Source of the DNA: Penium margaritaceum
Lineage: Eukaryota; Streptophyta; Zygnematophyceae; Desmidiales; Peniaceae
Length of the DNA: 64,000 nt
Assembly: GCA_023375785.1 (NCBI GenBank)
Contig: SZWC01001186.1
Location: 98,562-162,561, forward strand
Direction: 5' to 3'
Part shown: in pieces, positions 9,390 through 20,299 of the stretch
Layout: each line of letters begins with the position of its first letter
Numbering within the stretch: position 1 is the first letter of the stretch
Program-made: the position numbers and the translations under genes
Notes under the pieces: generated by a model
Database searches by the model: none
Told to the model about the DNA's origin: nothing
The model's input: the letters and a program-made list of their open reading frames with translations, nothing else

Positions 9390-10610
9390 CCATGCGGTTA
9401 GCCATTCCAGACCCACGTCATGTAAGAGAAGCCCTCAAAGGCAAAGGACTCCGGTAGACCGCACTCAAACCGCATAGCGCGAACCGCATCCTCCTTGGTG
9501 CGGTTCCAACGCTCAGACACACCGTTATGCTGTGGTGTAGCAGGGGCGGAGAGCTGGTGAAAGATACCGTGCTTGGCAAAGTAGGCATCCATCTCGCCCA
9601 AGAACTCGCCACCACGATCTGAACGGAATGTGTGCAGAGTGTGACGAGACTGACGCTCAGCCATCACAAGCCACATGCGGACTGCCAATGCGGCATCCCT
9701 CTTGTGGCGTAGGCTGTAGACCCACCACATCCGCATGAAGTCATCAGTCAGGATGAGAATGTATCGACCCCGATCAGAGAGGGACTCGACTGGGAAAGGG
9801 CCGAGAAGGTCCGAGTGAACCAACTCAAGTGGGCGCAGTGCCCGGGAGGAGGAGTCAGGGTAAGAGCAGCGATGCATCTTACCCTGGGCACGAAAAAGAC
9901 AATCGGTCTTGGGCGACTTCTCAAAAGAAGCTGCGTCAAGACCGAGGGCTGGCTGAGTACGAATGAGCTTGGACACAGTATCCAAGCTCACATGGCAGAG
10001 GAGACGGTGTAACAAGTGCTGGTATTCCGGGGAGAGAACACCAGTGACAAACACTCGTGTAGAAGGGGGAGGGGAAGGAGAAGCAAAGGGAGTGCAATGA
10101 GACACACAATATAGGTCATAAACAACAGAGGCACGAAGCACAACAGCATGTGTGTCAAGAGCAGTCACGGTGGCAGAGTCAGCAGAGTGCTCAATAGTGA
10201 GGCCCATCCTAGTGCATGCACGAACAGAGAGAAGGTTGAGCTCAAGAGCAGGGACAAAGAGCACATCAGAAATATACAAGGGGCCAGACAAGCCATCGAA
10301 CCGCACAACCCCAACTCCCTGTACAGGCAACGACTGACCAGACCCTGTGCGAACAGACCGAACAGACGCAACGGGACCCAACACAACGAAGTCATTACGA
10401 CGACAGGTCATGTGATGAGTGGCCCCCGAGTCAATAATCCAGGTGCCACTCGGCTCACGACCAGTCGTCGACACTGAGCAACGTGCCACAGAACACTCTG
10501 CCTCTGCTGGGCCCTCAGCAGAGGACTCGGAACAACGACAGACAAAATGGATTTGTGACTCGGCAAGCCAGTTGATACTGTCAGGTCCATCCTCATTACA
10601 AGCCACCATA
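9390..10610 (-). pseudogene. Copia protease and integrase domains
   Basis: The protease active site reads WIIDSGATHHM. A pre-integrase zinc-binding segment follows (HRLLCHVSLDTVSKLI...), then the integrase core: ELVHSDLLGPFPVESL, YILILTDDFMRMWWVYSL, FRSDRGGEFLG and SAPATPQHNGVSERWNR, giving the D, D, E triad. The order protease-integrase before reverse transcriptase is diagnostic of Ty1/copia. Confidence 0.9.
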
Positions 10611-10669
10611 GCTCCACCACAAGCTTCATCACGAGCAACACACGTAGTAAGACAAGCTGTGTCAGGACC

Positions 10670-12320
10670 ACTCGGCTATGACAACACACTCGCACCTCCC
10701 TGAGTACAAAGCGCCAGCAGCTGATGAAGCTCCGCGATCGTGTGATCCTGAGGGTCCACCTCGCTGTTGCCGCCTGATGAAACGGGTGCGTCTGCAGCAC
10801 TCGTGGTCACGGCGCGCCCAGTCCGTGTGTCGCTCAAGGAAGTCCGCTGTACGTGCACCGCCTGGAGGCCGCGCATGATCCGAGTCCAGTCAAGTGGTTG
10901 CTCACACTCTGTGTAGCAGTGAGCGCCTCCACAGTTGTAGCAGTGGACAGAATGTCCACTACCACTACTCGCCAGCTGTTGCTGCTGCTGCTGCTGTCCC
11001 TTTCCGCGTCGCCTCTTCCCCTTCTTTCCCTGTGCGGCCGCTGCAATGCCTTGAGTGTGGCCGCTCAGGGTAGAGGAGGAGGAGGAGGAGGCGGTCGAGG
11101 TGGGACTGGTGAGCAGTGACAGAGGCGTAGGAGGCGTCGCAGTCACTGCTGCAACCAGTGGACTCTGCTGATGAGCGACGGCAGCCTCATGAGCCGATGT
11201 GGCCTGGATGAAGTAGCGATGGGCCCAAGGAAGCAGTTGTAGTGACTCTGACAGCTCAGAGAGAGCCACACGATCGAAGCCCATATAGAGTTTCACGTGG
11301 TCCAAATGCGCTCCCATCATGATGGTGTCGAGCGCCCACAACTGCGTTCCGCCACCGGTCCCGAGGCGCGTGTAAAGGCGCATCGCGCGCCTCCAGTAGT
11401 TAGCTGCGATCTCTGTGGGGCCCTGGCAAAGGGAGTGAAACTCACGTAGTCGGGCCGCCCTCGTGGCATGGGTCTCCGCAGCAAGAAGTGTCAGGGCCAA
11501 CTCCCAGCCCTGACGCGGATCTGCTCCAATCCCGATCCCGGTCTGACGGAGGAAAGGACAGAAGTCGATCACAGTCTCCCGTGGCATGGCGTAGAGGAGA
11601 CCCCGCATCGCTCTCGCTGCTGTCTGGGCCTGGTGAGTGTCGCGGGTCTGGTATTGGCTATGGTCGTACGGCCAGACACCCTCAGAATCGGCCCACACCT
11701 GAAACAGGGTCTCCCAGCAATCGAAGCCCTCGTCACTATCGTAACGGGGTGGAGGTGTCTCAAAGTCCTTCGGTCGCCACTCCGTGGGGAGGGCGACCTC
11801 AGGCTCAGGAGATGGTGGGCGGGTATGGGAAGCCCACCAGTGAGGGAAACACCACCAAAGATGAACGCTGCTGAACGACGTGTCTAATCCTGACGGCGAG
11901 AAGGTGGTGGAGTGGGAGGCTGTGATCCCAGACGTAACTCACGGATGCTCTTCAAGCACACAAATCTCGTGCTCGCGTGAGTCATCCTCAATCTCCTCCT
12001 CGTCCCAAGTGTCCACCTGTGATGATCGATGCTGAGACGGCCGCACTGTGTAGGGTGTAGACTGCTGAGCGGATGGTGCAGCTCCTGTAGACTCTCTAGG
12101 TGGCTGCTGTGAATCCATTGAATGACCCCGCAGTAACTCTGTTATCTCCTACAACGCGTCGGACTGCCTTTGCTGCTGCTGGCGCATCTCGTCCAGCGAC
12201 CGACGAAGCTCATCGATCATGCGGGACTACGACCGCGGGCTCACAACGCCCGAAGAGGAGGAAGAGGGATCAGCGGGTCCTTTGTCCTTGTCACGGACCG
12301 GCGCCATCGCGGTGCTCAGT
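10670..12320 (-). pseudogene. Copia gag region
   Basis: The C-terminal part has a nucleocapsid-like zinc knuckle (CYNCGGAHCYTEC, with one residue fewer than the usual CX2CX4HX4C spacing), preceded by a Ser-rich and GKKGKRRRGKGQQQQ basic/Gln tract. The N-terminal part contains WELALTLL and YWRRAMRLYTRLGTGG, typical helical gag sequence. Gag and pol lie in different stretches of frame; whether the family uses frameshifting cannot be judged from one broken copy. Confidence 0.8.
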
Positions 12321-13260
12321 ATGGGGCCAAGTGTTGAAAATGCTCCAAACAAGAAACTGACAGCGTTTCTCGAGAATTTGAGACGCTGGAAATTTTTGAC
12401 TATCCGGCCAAAAATTTGGCGAAGTATAGTGCTGACGGCCAGAAATTTGGCTTAGTGCTGAAATTTAAAAATTTCAGCACTAAAAATTCAAGGTTGTCCA
12501 AATCAAGCGAAATTTGGACCACAGAGGCTCCTGAATGTGCTGAACATGGTGGTGAAGTTTTCGGTCGCAGAAAGTTGGAAAAAGTGGCAAAGCGTCACTT
12601 TTCCCTGTTCTGCCCGAATTTCAGCAGAAAACAAATCTGCGTTGCACTTCAGTTTTTGCTGGTGGCGACAGAGCACAAAACTGAGCGTGAATAGAAGCTC
12701 TTGAGAGCTTGAGAGAAGAGCTTTCCAACACACCCTCAAACGCTGAAAACAGCATTCGTTTGAGGCCAGGGCAAGCTCGTGCCGACGGGGAGGTGGTGGC
12801 TGATGCGATTTTCGTCTGCGGCTCCTCCACGTCCGTGCGGCTTCTAGGAAGTTGCACGGAAAGGGGCAGCGATGGCGCACGCTGCTGTTGTTGCTTCTGC
12901 TGCTGCTGCCATCGAACTTAACGCCAACGGCCTCAAGCCACTTTGGCGGCTACTGTTGCTGATGTTTCTGATGCCGCCGCCGATGTTGCTGTTGCTGCTG
13001 CTGTTGTGGTCAAAACTGCCAGCACTGTTGCTGCGCTGCTGGACAGCTGCTATGGCGCTGCTGCGCTGGCGTGCTGCTACACTGCTGCAACCCTCCTGCA
13101 CGAAACCTCCGTCACGCAGGTGTTGCGGCCTACGCCTTGCAATGGCGCAGGTTGGTGGGTCCTCCCAGGACCTGTCACTGCTGCTGTGTGCTGTTGCCGC
13201 TGCTGCTGCTCACTGCTGCTACAATTGCTGCATCTCTGCTGTGCATCACAACAAGCTCTG
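12320..13260 (-). other. Copia leader between 5' LTR and gag, CAG/CAA-rich on the sense strand
   Basis: About 0.9 kb between the primer-binding site and gag. Its LTR-proximal ~400 bp (12866-13260) are dominated by CTG/TTG triplets on the plus strand, so CAG/CAA on the element's sense strand. Frames open on both strands here are by-products of the triplet composition. Confidence 0.7.
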
Positions 13261-13279
13261 GCTTGTTGCTCTGATACCA
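13261..13279 (-). other. Primer-binding site (initiator tRNA-Met)
   Basis: On the minus strand TGGTATCAGAGCAACAAGC starts directly at the LTR end. TGGTATCAGAG is the complement of the 3' end of plant initiator tRNA-Met used by copia elements. Confidence 0.9.
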
Positions 13280-13924
13280 TAAGAAGATGCATAGAAGCTT
13301 CATAGCCACACTCCCGTTGACCAGGCGTCAGTGCCTAATCAGACGGTGACGACAGTCACAAATCGTACACGTAACTGCAAGGATTTGGCTAGGGGACACA
13401 AGGCAAAGTGTCTGAATGCTTCATAAGCATTTGCAGAGAGGGGTAAAAAATGACAGGTCCATGGCATAAATACCTGCCGCGGTGTACAGCGGGTGTCGCA
13501 CGCGGCGGTCCAAGAGCTGTCCTAAAACCGGCCCAAAACCACTGTTTTGGCCGTAACTCTGCGCACACGTGTCAGAATGCTGCGCCGTCTGAACTTAGAC
13601 GTGTAGAATCTTGAGCCGGATGCTACGACTGGTCACACGCACAAGTCCGGCATCAATCTGTGGAAGGACAATGCAAAACATGCAAATCGGCCTCAAGAGC
13701 CTGTCCACCAAGAAAACTCTAGCGTCTGCAGAAAAACTGCAGAGTATCCCAGCAAGCACCCGGGATGTCATAGCAGCCGCCTGCTGGCTGCTGGCGGGTG
13801 AATCCACCAACCATCAGTGCTCCGGCGCCAGCTGGGTCCGCATCAGGGATCTGCACGAGCATGGACACGGCCGAGTGGTCACAGTAAGCTGTACAAACGG
13901 ACGGAAACAGCTCACATCACAACA
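13280..13924 (-). repeat. Copia LTR, right copy (5' LTR of the minus-strand element)
   Basis: Partner of 6055-6699. Its inner end abuts the primer-binding site and its outer end abuts CTGTG at 13925-13929. Confidence 0.93.
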
Positions 13925-14020
13925 CTGTGTGGCACCACCGTTGCACAAAAACTACCACCAGGGTGGGAGGAACTTGTGCTTGCCATGCACAAGCATGTCA
14001 CCACGCTTATTGCTATGCAC
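13783..14020. repeat. Duplicated gap flank, left copy (238 bp)
   Basis: Appears identical to 14062-14299, directly on the other side of a 41-N gap. It contains the end of the copia LTR, the target duplication and the start of the resumed transposase. Best read as two contig ends that overlap but were not merged. Confidence 0.9.
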
Positions 14021-14061
14021 NNNNNNNNNNNNNNNNNNNNNNNNNNNNNNNNNNNNNNNNN
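14021..14061. other. Assembly gap (41 N)
   Basis: A run of 41 N between two identical 238-bp flanks. The gap is probably false. Confidence 0.95.
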
Positions 14062-14299
14062 GCTGGCTGCTGGCGGGTGAATCCACCAACCATCAGTGCT
14101 CCGGCGCCAGCTGGGTCCGCATCAGGGATCTGCACGAGCATGGACACGGCCGAGTGGTCACAGTAAGCTGTACAAACGGACGGAAACAGCTCACATCACA
14201 ACACTGTGTGGCACCACCGTTGCACAAAAACTACCACCAGGGTGGGAGGAACTTGTGCTTGCCATGCACAAGCATGTCACCACGCTTATTGCTATGCAC
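14062..14299. repeat. Duplicated gap flank, right copy (238 bp)
   Basis: Second copy of 13783-14020. It carries a second partial LTR end (to 14203) and a second CTGTG (14204-14208), which should not be counted as a separate element. Confidence 0.9.
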
Positions 14300-15225
14300 A
14301 AGGTCGATGCCGACTTTGTGGCCAACGCGGACCACACCGGCATCTCCTTTGTGCCAACCGGTAAGTTCACATGCACGAGTCCATGCAATCCTTTGCATCA
14401 CATGTGTGTTTACATGGACTCACTAGTGTTGTCGTTCAAACTTACGCGCCAACGGGGTGTACGGAGGTCGCGATTCAGTCCCTTGATGAAAAGTGCTAGA
14501 TTACGGTGCTCGTGACGTCCACCATGGCGGGAGAGATGTTACCGTTACAAATCATCTATGTCGGCAAGACCCAACGATGTCATCCAGACAACGTAGACTC
14601 TCGCATTGCGATTGAAGACCTCCATTTCCACATCACCTACACCGACAATCACTGGACAAACACCACTACGCGCGACTGGATTACGCAAATCATCCATCCT
14701 TGGTACAAACGACAGTGCGCGTCCCAAAGCAAAGAAGTTGGGCGCCAGAAACTCATCCTGCTCGTGGACATGCGGCGGCCTCACACGTCTCTAGAATTGT
14801 AGGACTTCATCAAGACCCATTACACTTACATCCGGCTCCTCTTCATGCCGGCGGGCTGCACTTCAAAAGCACAGCCGGCAGACGTCGGCTTGCAGCGTCC
14901 TCTCAAGGCATCGATATAGGCATAGTAAAACGAGTGGCATGCGAACGAGGTTTGCATCAGGCTAGAAGTTAGCCGCCATGGCAAGGTTGACCTAGGAATG
15001 TTGCGGTTGCGCAATCTTGGGATGTCTTGGGTGCCTTCTTCTTGGCGCAGGTTAAGGTGCAACGTTGACCTCATCAAATACGGGTGGACGGCATGTGACT
15101 TTGGACGGTGCTTGGATGTTGCCTTCCAGGAAGCTGTGGCTGAAGAAGCATTTGTCAAAGACAGCACTTTGTTCGAGGACCGCGCATTTCTAGAGCCAGA
15201 AGACGAAATTGTATGTGCTATGTGA
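14204..15225 (+). pseudogene. Pogo-like (DDE_1) transposase, catalytic C-terminal part
   Basis: Continues the gene interrupted at 6054. It reads GTTVAQKLPPGWEEL, then VANADHTGISFVPTG (first catalytic Asp), ITVLVTSTMAGEMLPLQIIYVGKTQRCHP, TDNHWTNTTTRDWI, LILLVDMRRPHTS (second Asp) and MPAGCTSKAQPADVGLQRPLK (third Asp). It closes with WTACDFGRCLDVAFQEAVAEEAF and ends at a stop at 15225. This is the DDE_1 core of pogo-like elements in full order. A GTAAGT donor-like string follows VPTG at about 14361, so a short intron is possible there. In-frame stops (just before ITVLV, at 14802 and near 14915) show that the copy is dead apart from the copia insertion. Confidence 0.85.
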
Positions 15226-16145
15226 CGTAGGCTGCCATAGACTAGGTTTTCCCTTTTCAGACTTGCTCGCGTGTTCCGTGTACCTTTTTTTTGGGTATGA
15301 ATAACCTCGCCCCACATGTTCTATGACAGATTCCGGCCAAGAGGGAAATTATTTTACACACATCATTGGACAAAACAGTTGTGAAATGCTACAATTTAAA
15401 GAGGAATTGTCCCATAACACTTTCAAAATTTTCATGCACTCGTGGACGAAAGAGAATACTGAGTTCCAACGTACATGGACGATAGTATAGTAATAGACTT
15501 GACACCCTGAACAAACTGGAATGTCGTGGTTACCCACCAAGACCCTCAAACCGTACATAATATTACTTCTTGGCAGCCAAAAGAGAACAAAATGAATGGC
15601 AAAGGCGTTTTAGGGTTGCATATGATGTGCTCTACTACATGTGTTTTTGTAGTGAGAGCCGTCTAACCTCTTCACGTACGTTAAAAAATGCAAAGCCTCA
15701 TTAAAGAAATGGGAACATAACGCGTCCCATGCTTCACCCTAAGCGCTACGCAATCTACAAGCTAAACTTTTTTATTTCGCCTATTGACCGTTGAATCATG
15801 GTATTTTAACCTCATACACAAAAAATACATCAAATTGTGAAAGAACATAGCTTTTGAGAAACCCCCCTTGTAACCTTCAAGGGTTATGGGTTTTATTAAG
15901 GTTAGTCTCCCAACGTTTTTCGCATGTGCAAACAAGGTTTTGGTGGGAGTCAAAATGACCACATATCCGACGAAAATACAGCAAGTCAACAATTAGATGG
16001 GCCATATTTTCCGAGTCAACTATGGCGTTGCGAGAAAGTGCCCTTAAAAATGTATATGCGCGTAAATGGTGAGAGCATATCCATCAAAACAAGCCATCCA
16101 CGACAAGAATGGCCAGCTGCATCGTGTGCGCATTGCTGGTACGGG
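15226..16145. other. Intergenic between pogo-like and gypsy elements
   Basis: AT-rich sequence with short open frames and no domain. It may hold the 3' non-coding end of the pogo-like element; I could not identify a terminal inverted repeat. Confidence 0.4.
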
Positions 16146-16678
16146 GTCTTACGTCAAGCGGAACTTAGGTGGTTCATAGGGATGAGGTGCAGGACAAAAG
16201 ACGATTTGGGGTTTAAGCATGAATGGATAATCTGTGTTCAGGAGCAAGTTTACTTCAATGAAATGTGTCGAACGTGTCGAGCATACTCTTGCAATGCCGA
16301 AAATGAGAACGAGGCATGAGTCAGGTCATCAGTGTTCGAGCCGAGCAACGAGTGCGAGGTCGCGCCATGAGTAGCGGATTCGAGAAGCTCCGCGAAGAAG
16401 GAAACTTCGAGAATATCTCATCCCCTGTTTATAAAATTTGATCATCGTTGAGAAGTCAACCAAAGGATACTGAAACATTGGTGTGGTTTGTGACACTTCT
16501 TCTCTACCATTCTAGAAAATTGGTCAAAGTTTTCGGAAACTTATGGACCGGGACACCGCAAGTTTGGGCAGTTGGCCGAAATTCCCTCGGTCGGACGGCA
16601 GAAAAATTTGTAAGTAGCCACAAAGTGGGCCATGAGTGTCAAGACAGAAATTCCCGTTGCGTACGTCAAGACATAACA
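16146..16678 (-). repeat. Gypsy LTR, left copy
   Basis: Aligns with 22183-22733 through shared strings such as GATGAGGTGCA.GACAAAAGAC, AAGTTTACTT, GGGACACCG, GGGCAGTTGGCCGAAAT and GGACATAACA/AGACATAACA at the ends. Edges are accurate to a few bases only. Confidence 0.8.
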
Positions 16679-17520
16679 CTTCCCCCCCTTTTAATTGTGA
16701 CATCACGGAGAGCTAGCCAATGTAGGTCGCTGACGATGGAAGTAGCCGTTGACAAAATGATCGCCCCGGGGGTTTTGGTAGGGAACCTAACTGTTTTGCA
16801 CGACGTCGTAGCCCTGCCATTTGACCAGATAATCGATCGTTTTTTCGCGGCATCAATGTCCAATGATATCTTCAATCGCATACTTCGTATCCCCGTCCAC
16901 TTATATCGGAGGTGGAGGTGCAACGTCTCTGCCATGGAAGTTTTGATTGGCCTCTTGATAGTGGTTGAGCTTACTCATGTGGAAGACAGAGTGGATCGCC
17001 ATGCTGTGAGGGAGTCAAAATCGAGTGACAACCGGGGTCTCCATTCCTTTGTTCTCAAACGGTCTCAACCATGAGGCTTTGAGCTTTGCGAAGTCCTGTC
17101 CTCGGAGTTTGTTGTTTGTACAAATGGGGAGGAAAAAATCACCAGCTCTGAACACGTCATTATTGTGATGTCAGTTGGCTGCCCGCTTCATAGTTGCTTG
17201 GGTCTTTGCAAGGCACTGTCGTGTTTCCTCCTAGATGCTTTATAAGTCTCAACGGTGGATGTCAACCCCGCGAATGTCACTCTAACTTATTATCCTGGTG
17301 GGGAAGTTTGTCGTACACCACCTTGAATGGGATTCTACCCATAACGGTATACCCTACTGATCTTTGATTTCGTTTCTTTCAAAATTGCTAATTATGTGTT
17401 CCATGATTTCGAACACAGTTTTTGATGTTTTAGTTATTTAGGTAGTTCCTAGAATTTCGTTCAACAAAATTGTCTGGTCTTTAAATTTGACTAGCTATGT
17501 CAAATCCCTGCGTGGACGAG

Positions 17521-17633
17521 GATTTATCCTCGTTGAGCGGGCGTCAGAGCATCGCGGGTGTGCAAAAACACCATCCGTTCGCTGTCTGACAGGTCTGACG
17601 TGTAACTTTTACATGTCAGATAGGCCAGACAGC
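17521..17633. repeat. Cluster of inverted repeats inside the gypsy element
   Basis: Two stems: the short perfect stem ACGAGGAT-TT-ATCCTCGT (about 17517-17534) and a longer stem whose arms start CGCTGTCTG (about 17579) and end CAGACAGCG (about 17633), pairing at about 21 of 26 positions around a 3-base loop. It lies between integrase and the 3' LTR. It may be a small fold-back insertion or a structured region of the element. Confidence 0.6.
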
Positions 17634-17959
17634 GCGTCACTGAGGTGCGCGATAGCCCACTACAAGCGTGAACCATGGCTTTTTCTATTTTTTTCTGATT
17701 TTCGGGCTTGTAGAACCCGGGACAAGAACGAATGTCTTTTAGCCAGTTAAAGAAATTAGTTAGGTGATACCTAATCAATTCGTCGAAGAAAAAATTCATT
17801 CATGGAAAACCTCCAAAAAAACATTTATAATCGAAATCCAAGATCAGTAGGGTAAGTGGCAGAGTTGTATTCATGTTTGGCGGTCAGTAGTTTTACTGCC
17901 CGATCAGTGACATGCAGTAGGCATAAATCTCGGAGAAGTTTAATTGTTTGGTTGGTTTG

Positions 17960-18520
17960 CTCGGTTTGTTAGTCGGTTTGAGGATGGAACGTTGTTGATA
18001 GGTAGATTCGATTGTTGTAGTGTGTCACGAATTCTCCCAAAAAGCAGCCTATGAAGGAGTTGTTTCGGTCGGTGATGATGGTATGTGGTACTCCATGCAT
18101 CAATACGATTTTATTTAGAAACAACCATGTTGTTCCTTCTACGGTGACGATGGTCGTCGGGATGAAGTGTTGCTTTTTGGAAAATCTGTCTACCAAGATG
18201 AGGGTGGCGTCATACCCCTGGGGAGTGGTAGGCAGTCCCATCTCGATGTCCATTTTTATGTTGGCCCTATCGGAATGGGTAGGGGTTGGAGTAGACCGGG
18301 TGGCCGCATGTTGCAAGTTTTTTGTATCTAATATGTGTCGCATGAGTGGCAGAAGGTCGCCACGTCAGTCTATATCTTTTCCCACCAGTAGTCTTTTGCC
18401 AGCTTCTTTAGCCTTTGTCCTTGCCAAAGTATCTACTAGGTCCCATGTTGTTGCATACTTCCAATAGCATGCGTCGTAACTCCTCATTTGGAGGAACGGC
18501 TTTGCGAGCAAATTGCCATC
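17960..18520 (-). pseudogene. Gypsy integrase domain
   Basis: Reads MDIEMGLPTTPQGYDATLILVDRFSKKQHFIPT and GVPHTIITDRNNSFIGCF...FHPQTD in order, the D, D, E core of Ty3/gypsy integrases. Broken. Confidence 0.82.
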
Positions 18521-18899
18521 GCTAGTACGGGTCCTCAAAACCAAAACTTGGTTTTGTCAAACCCGCCAAACTCCTTGTAACCCTTCACAAATAACCTCGT
18601 GAGGCACGTATCTCGTTCAACAATCAACATACTGTTCTCATTCATTAGATCCCGTCATCAACTTAGAGAATTCGCTGGATATGTTTTTCTAGGTCAATAC
18701 TTCATGTTATAGTCCAAGTTTGACTTGAGGAACTCCATCCATTGACTTTGTTAATGTCTTGGATTTGGCAGTTCCTTGAGATATTTCAAGGCGTGATGGT
18801 CGGTGCAGTTGATGCATCACCGGCATTCTAGCTAGCAGCGTCATGTATTGAACACATGGATGTTTACAAGCATCTCTTCTTTTTGGACCGTGTAGTTCA

Positions 18900-19930
18900 A
18901 CTCTGGCCCACATAGCTTCCTTGTCATGTACACAACTGGTTATTCTCCACCAGTAGTGTCTTGAAGGAGAACAACCATGCTAGCTCGATGAGACGCATTG
19001 GTGGCTATGATGTAGTCCACTCTTGGATCCACAAATCCTAAGGGTAGCACCGAGGTCAGAGAGTTTCTCAAGGAGCTAAACGCTTCTTGTTTGCTGCCCC
19101 CCAATTCCACTTGGTGGTTTTCGTATTGAGACGAGAGAGAGCTGCTGACACTCGAGCGTAATCCTTTACGAATCGATGGTAGTGATTGCAAAAGCCCAAT
19201 AATACCTGAACCTCTTGAGAATTTTTAAGCGTTCGCCAATCAACGACCGCCTCCACTTTTTTTCGGATACATGGTTCTCGGTCCGCCTCCGATGATGTGG
19301 CCAAAAAACTCGATCGCACAGGAACGGAAGTCACACTTTGAGAGTTTTCCATGAAACTTCTCTCCTCGTAGAACCTCAAGAACGTTTTGGAGATGTCCAT
19401 TATGCTCCTCCGGGGTGCGGAGGAGCATAATGGACATAAGGTAGCTGTACACCAGGGTGTTATCAAGAAACACGATGTAGAATTCATCAAGGTACGGGAG
19501 GAAAACATTGTTCCTCGCCATAACATAAATGTTGCGGGGGTGTTTGCGAGTCTAAACAGCACAACCATGAACTTGGAGTGCCTGTATCTGGTGCATAATT
19601 CACTCTTCTTGATGTCATTCTAAGATACGGGGATCCGATGATTACCGCTATGTAGGTGAATTCTCCTGAGCATTCGGGCCCCACGGAGTTGGTAAAGAAT
19701 TTCATATACTCGCAAGATGGGGTAGCTGTTCTTCAAGGTGATGTCGTTTAATGTTTGGTAGTCCACGCATAGCCGTATGTCTCCTATTTTCTTTTTCCCG
19801 CAAAGTACTGGTGGTGCGTGTTGTGACGTGAAGGGTCGGATGAACCCCTTCCCAAGCATCTTGTCCAGCTGCCTTTTGATTTTGGTTAGCTCGTGATTGC
19901 TCATCCGATAAGTCCCTTTCACGGTCTGTA
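18900..19930 (-). pseudogene. Gypsy reverse transcriptase / RNase H domains
   Basis: Reads YRMSNHELTKIKRQLDKML, GFIRPFTSQHAPPVL, DIRLCVDYQTLND, LRGARMLRRIHLHSGNHRI and VFLDNTLVYS (the Y.DD box, degenerate), then a RNase H-side part with VLLGFCNHYHRFVKDYARV. Ordered gypsy signature, heavily decayed. Confidence 0.82.
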
Positions 19931-20299
19931 TACTTACCAGCTTCGTGTCTATCTCATGGTCAATTTTTCATTGCAGAGGTAAGTTGCAAGGAAGCTCATC
20001 GTGGAATCCCCTTCGAACTCCTCGATAAGCTCCACAAACTCTTAAGGTATGGCTAGAAACTTTTCGTGTGTTGATGCCATCGGTGTTGTCTTAGCTGTTG
20101 TAATTATTTCTGCCTCCCCTGCTTCCACGTTGACGAGCCACACTTGAGCTCCGCGCTTCAGGTATCACTTGGCCACCTGAATATATATCGGTTGGAATTT
20201 TGTGGCTTTTGCAACTTCCTTTGCTGCTTCTACATCTTCTGCTTCTCATAACCACCATTGCGTTGTGAGTCGCTCGACCATAGATAGGTGTCCCTTTTG

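Larger units (their letters stand above)
6055..13924 (-). mobile_element. Ty1/copia LTR retrotransposon, nested in the pogo-like transposase
   Basis: A full-length 7,870-bp element on the minus strand, with direct LTRs of 645 bp, a tRNA-iMet primer-binding site, a polypurine tract, and gag then protease-integrase-reverse transcriptase-RNase H in copia order. LTRs begin TGTTGTGATG and end CTTCTTA. Flanking CTGTG repeats mark a single clean insertion. In the first ~100 aligned bases the two LTRs differ at about 7 positions, so the copy is fairly young next to the other LTR elements here, but not recent. The body is structurally whole; the reading frames are broken in roughly half a dozen places, so it is a fossil. 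The right LTR end is partly repeated next to the N gap at 14021, which I attribute to assembly. Confidence 0.93.

Noticed and set aside
13261-13279. tRNA gene
   Set aside because: The tRNA-like string is only the primer-binding site of an LTR element; no cloverleaf surrounds it. The same holds at 22167-22181 and 52231-52244.
12872-13305. Leu/Ala/Cys-rich proteins of 120-136 residues
   Set aside because: Products of CTG/TTG triplet bias in the copia leader; no frame is favoured.
14062-14208. A third copia LTR fragment with its own target duplication
   Set aside because: It is the duplicated flank of a false assembly gap, identical to 13783-13929.
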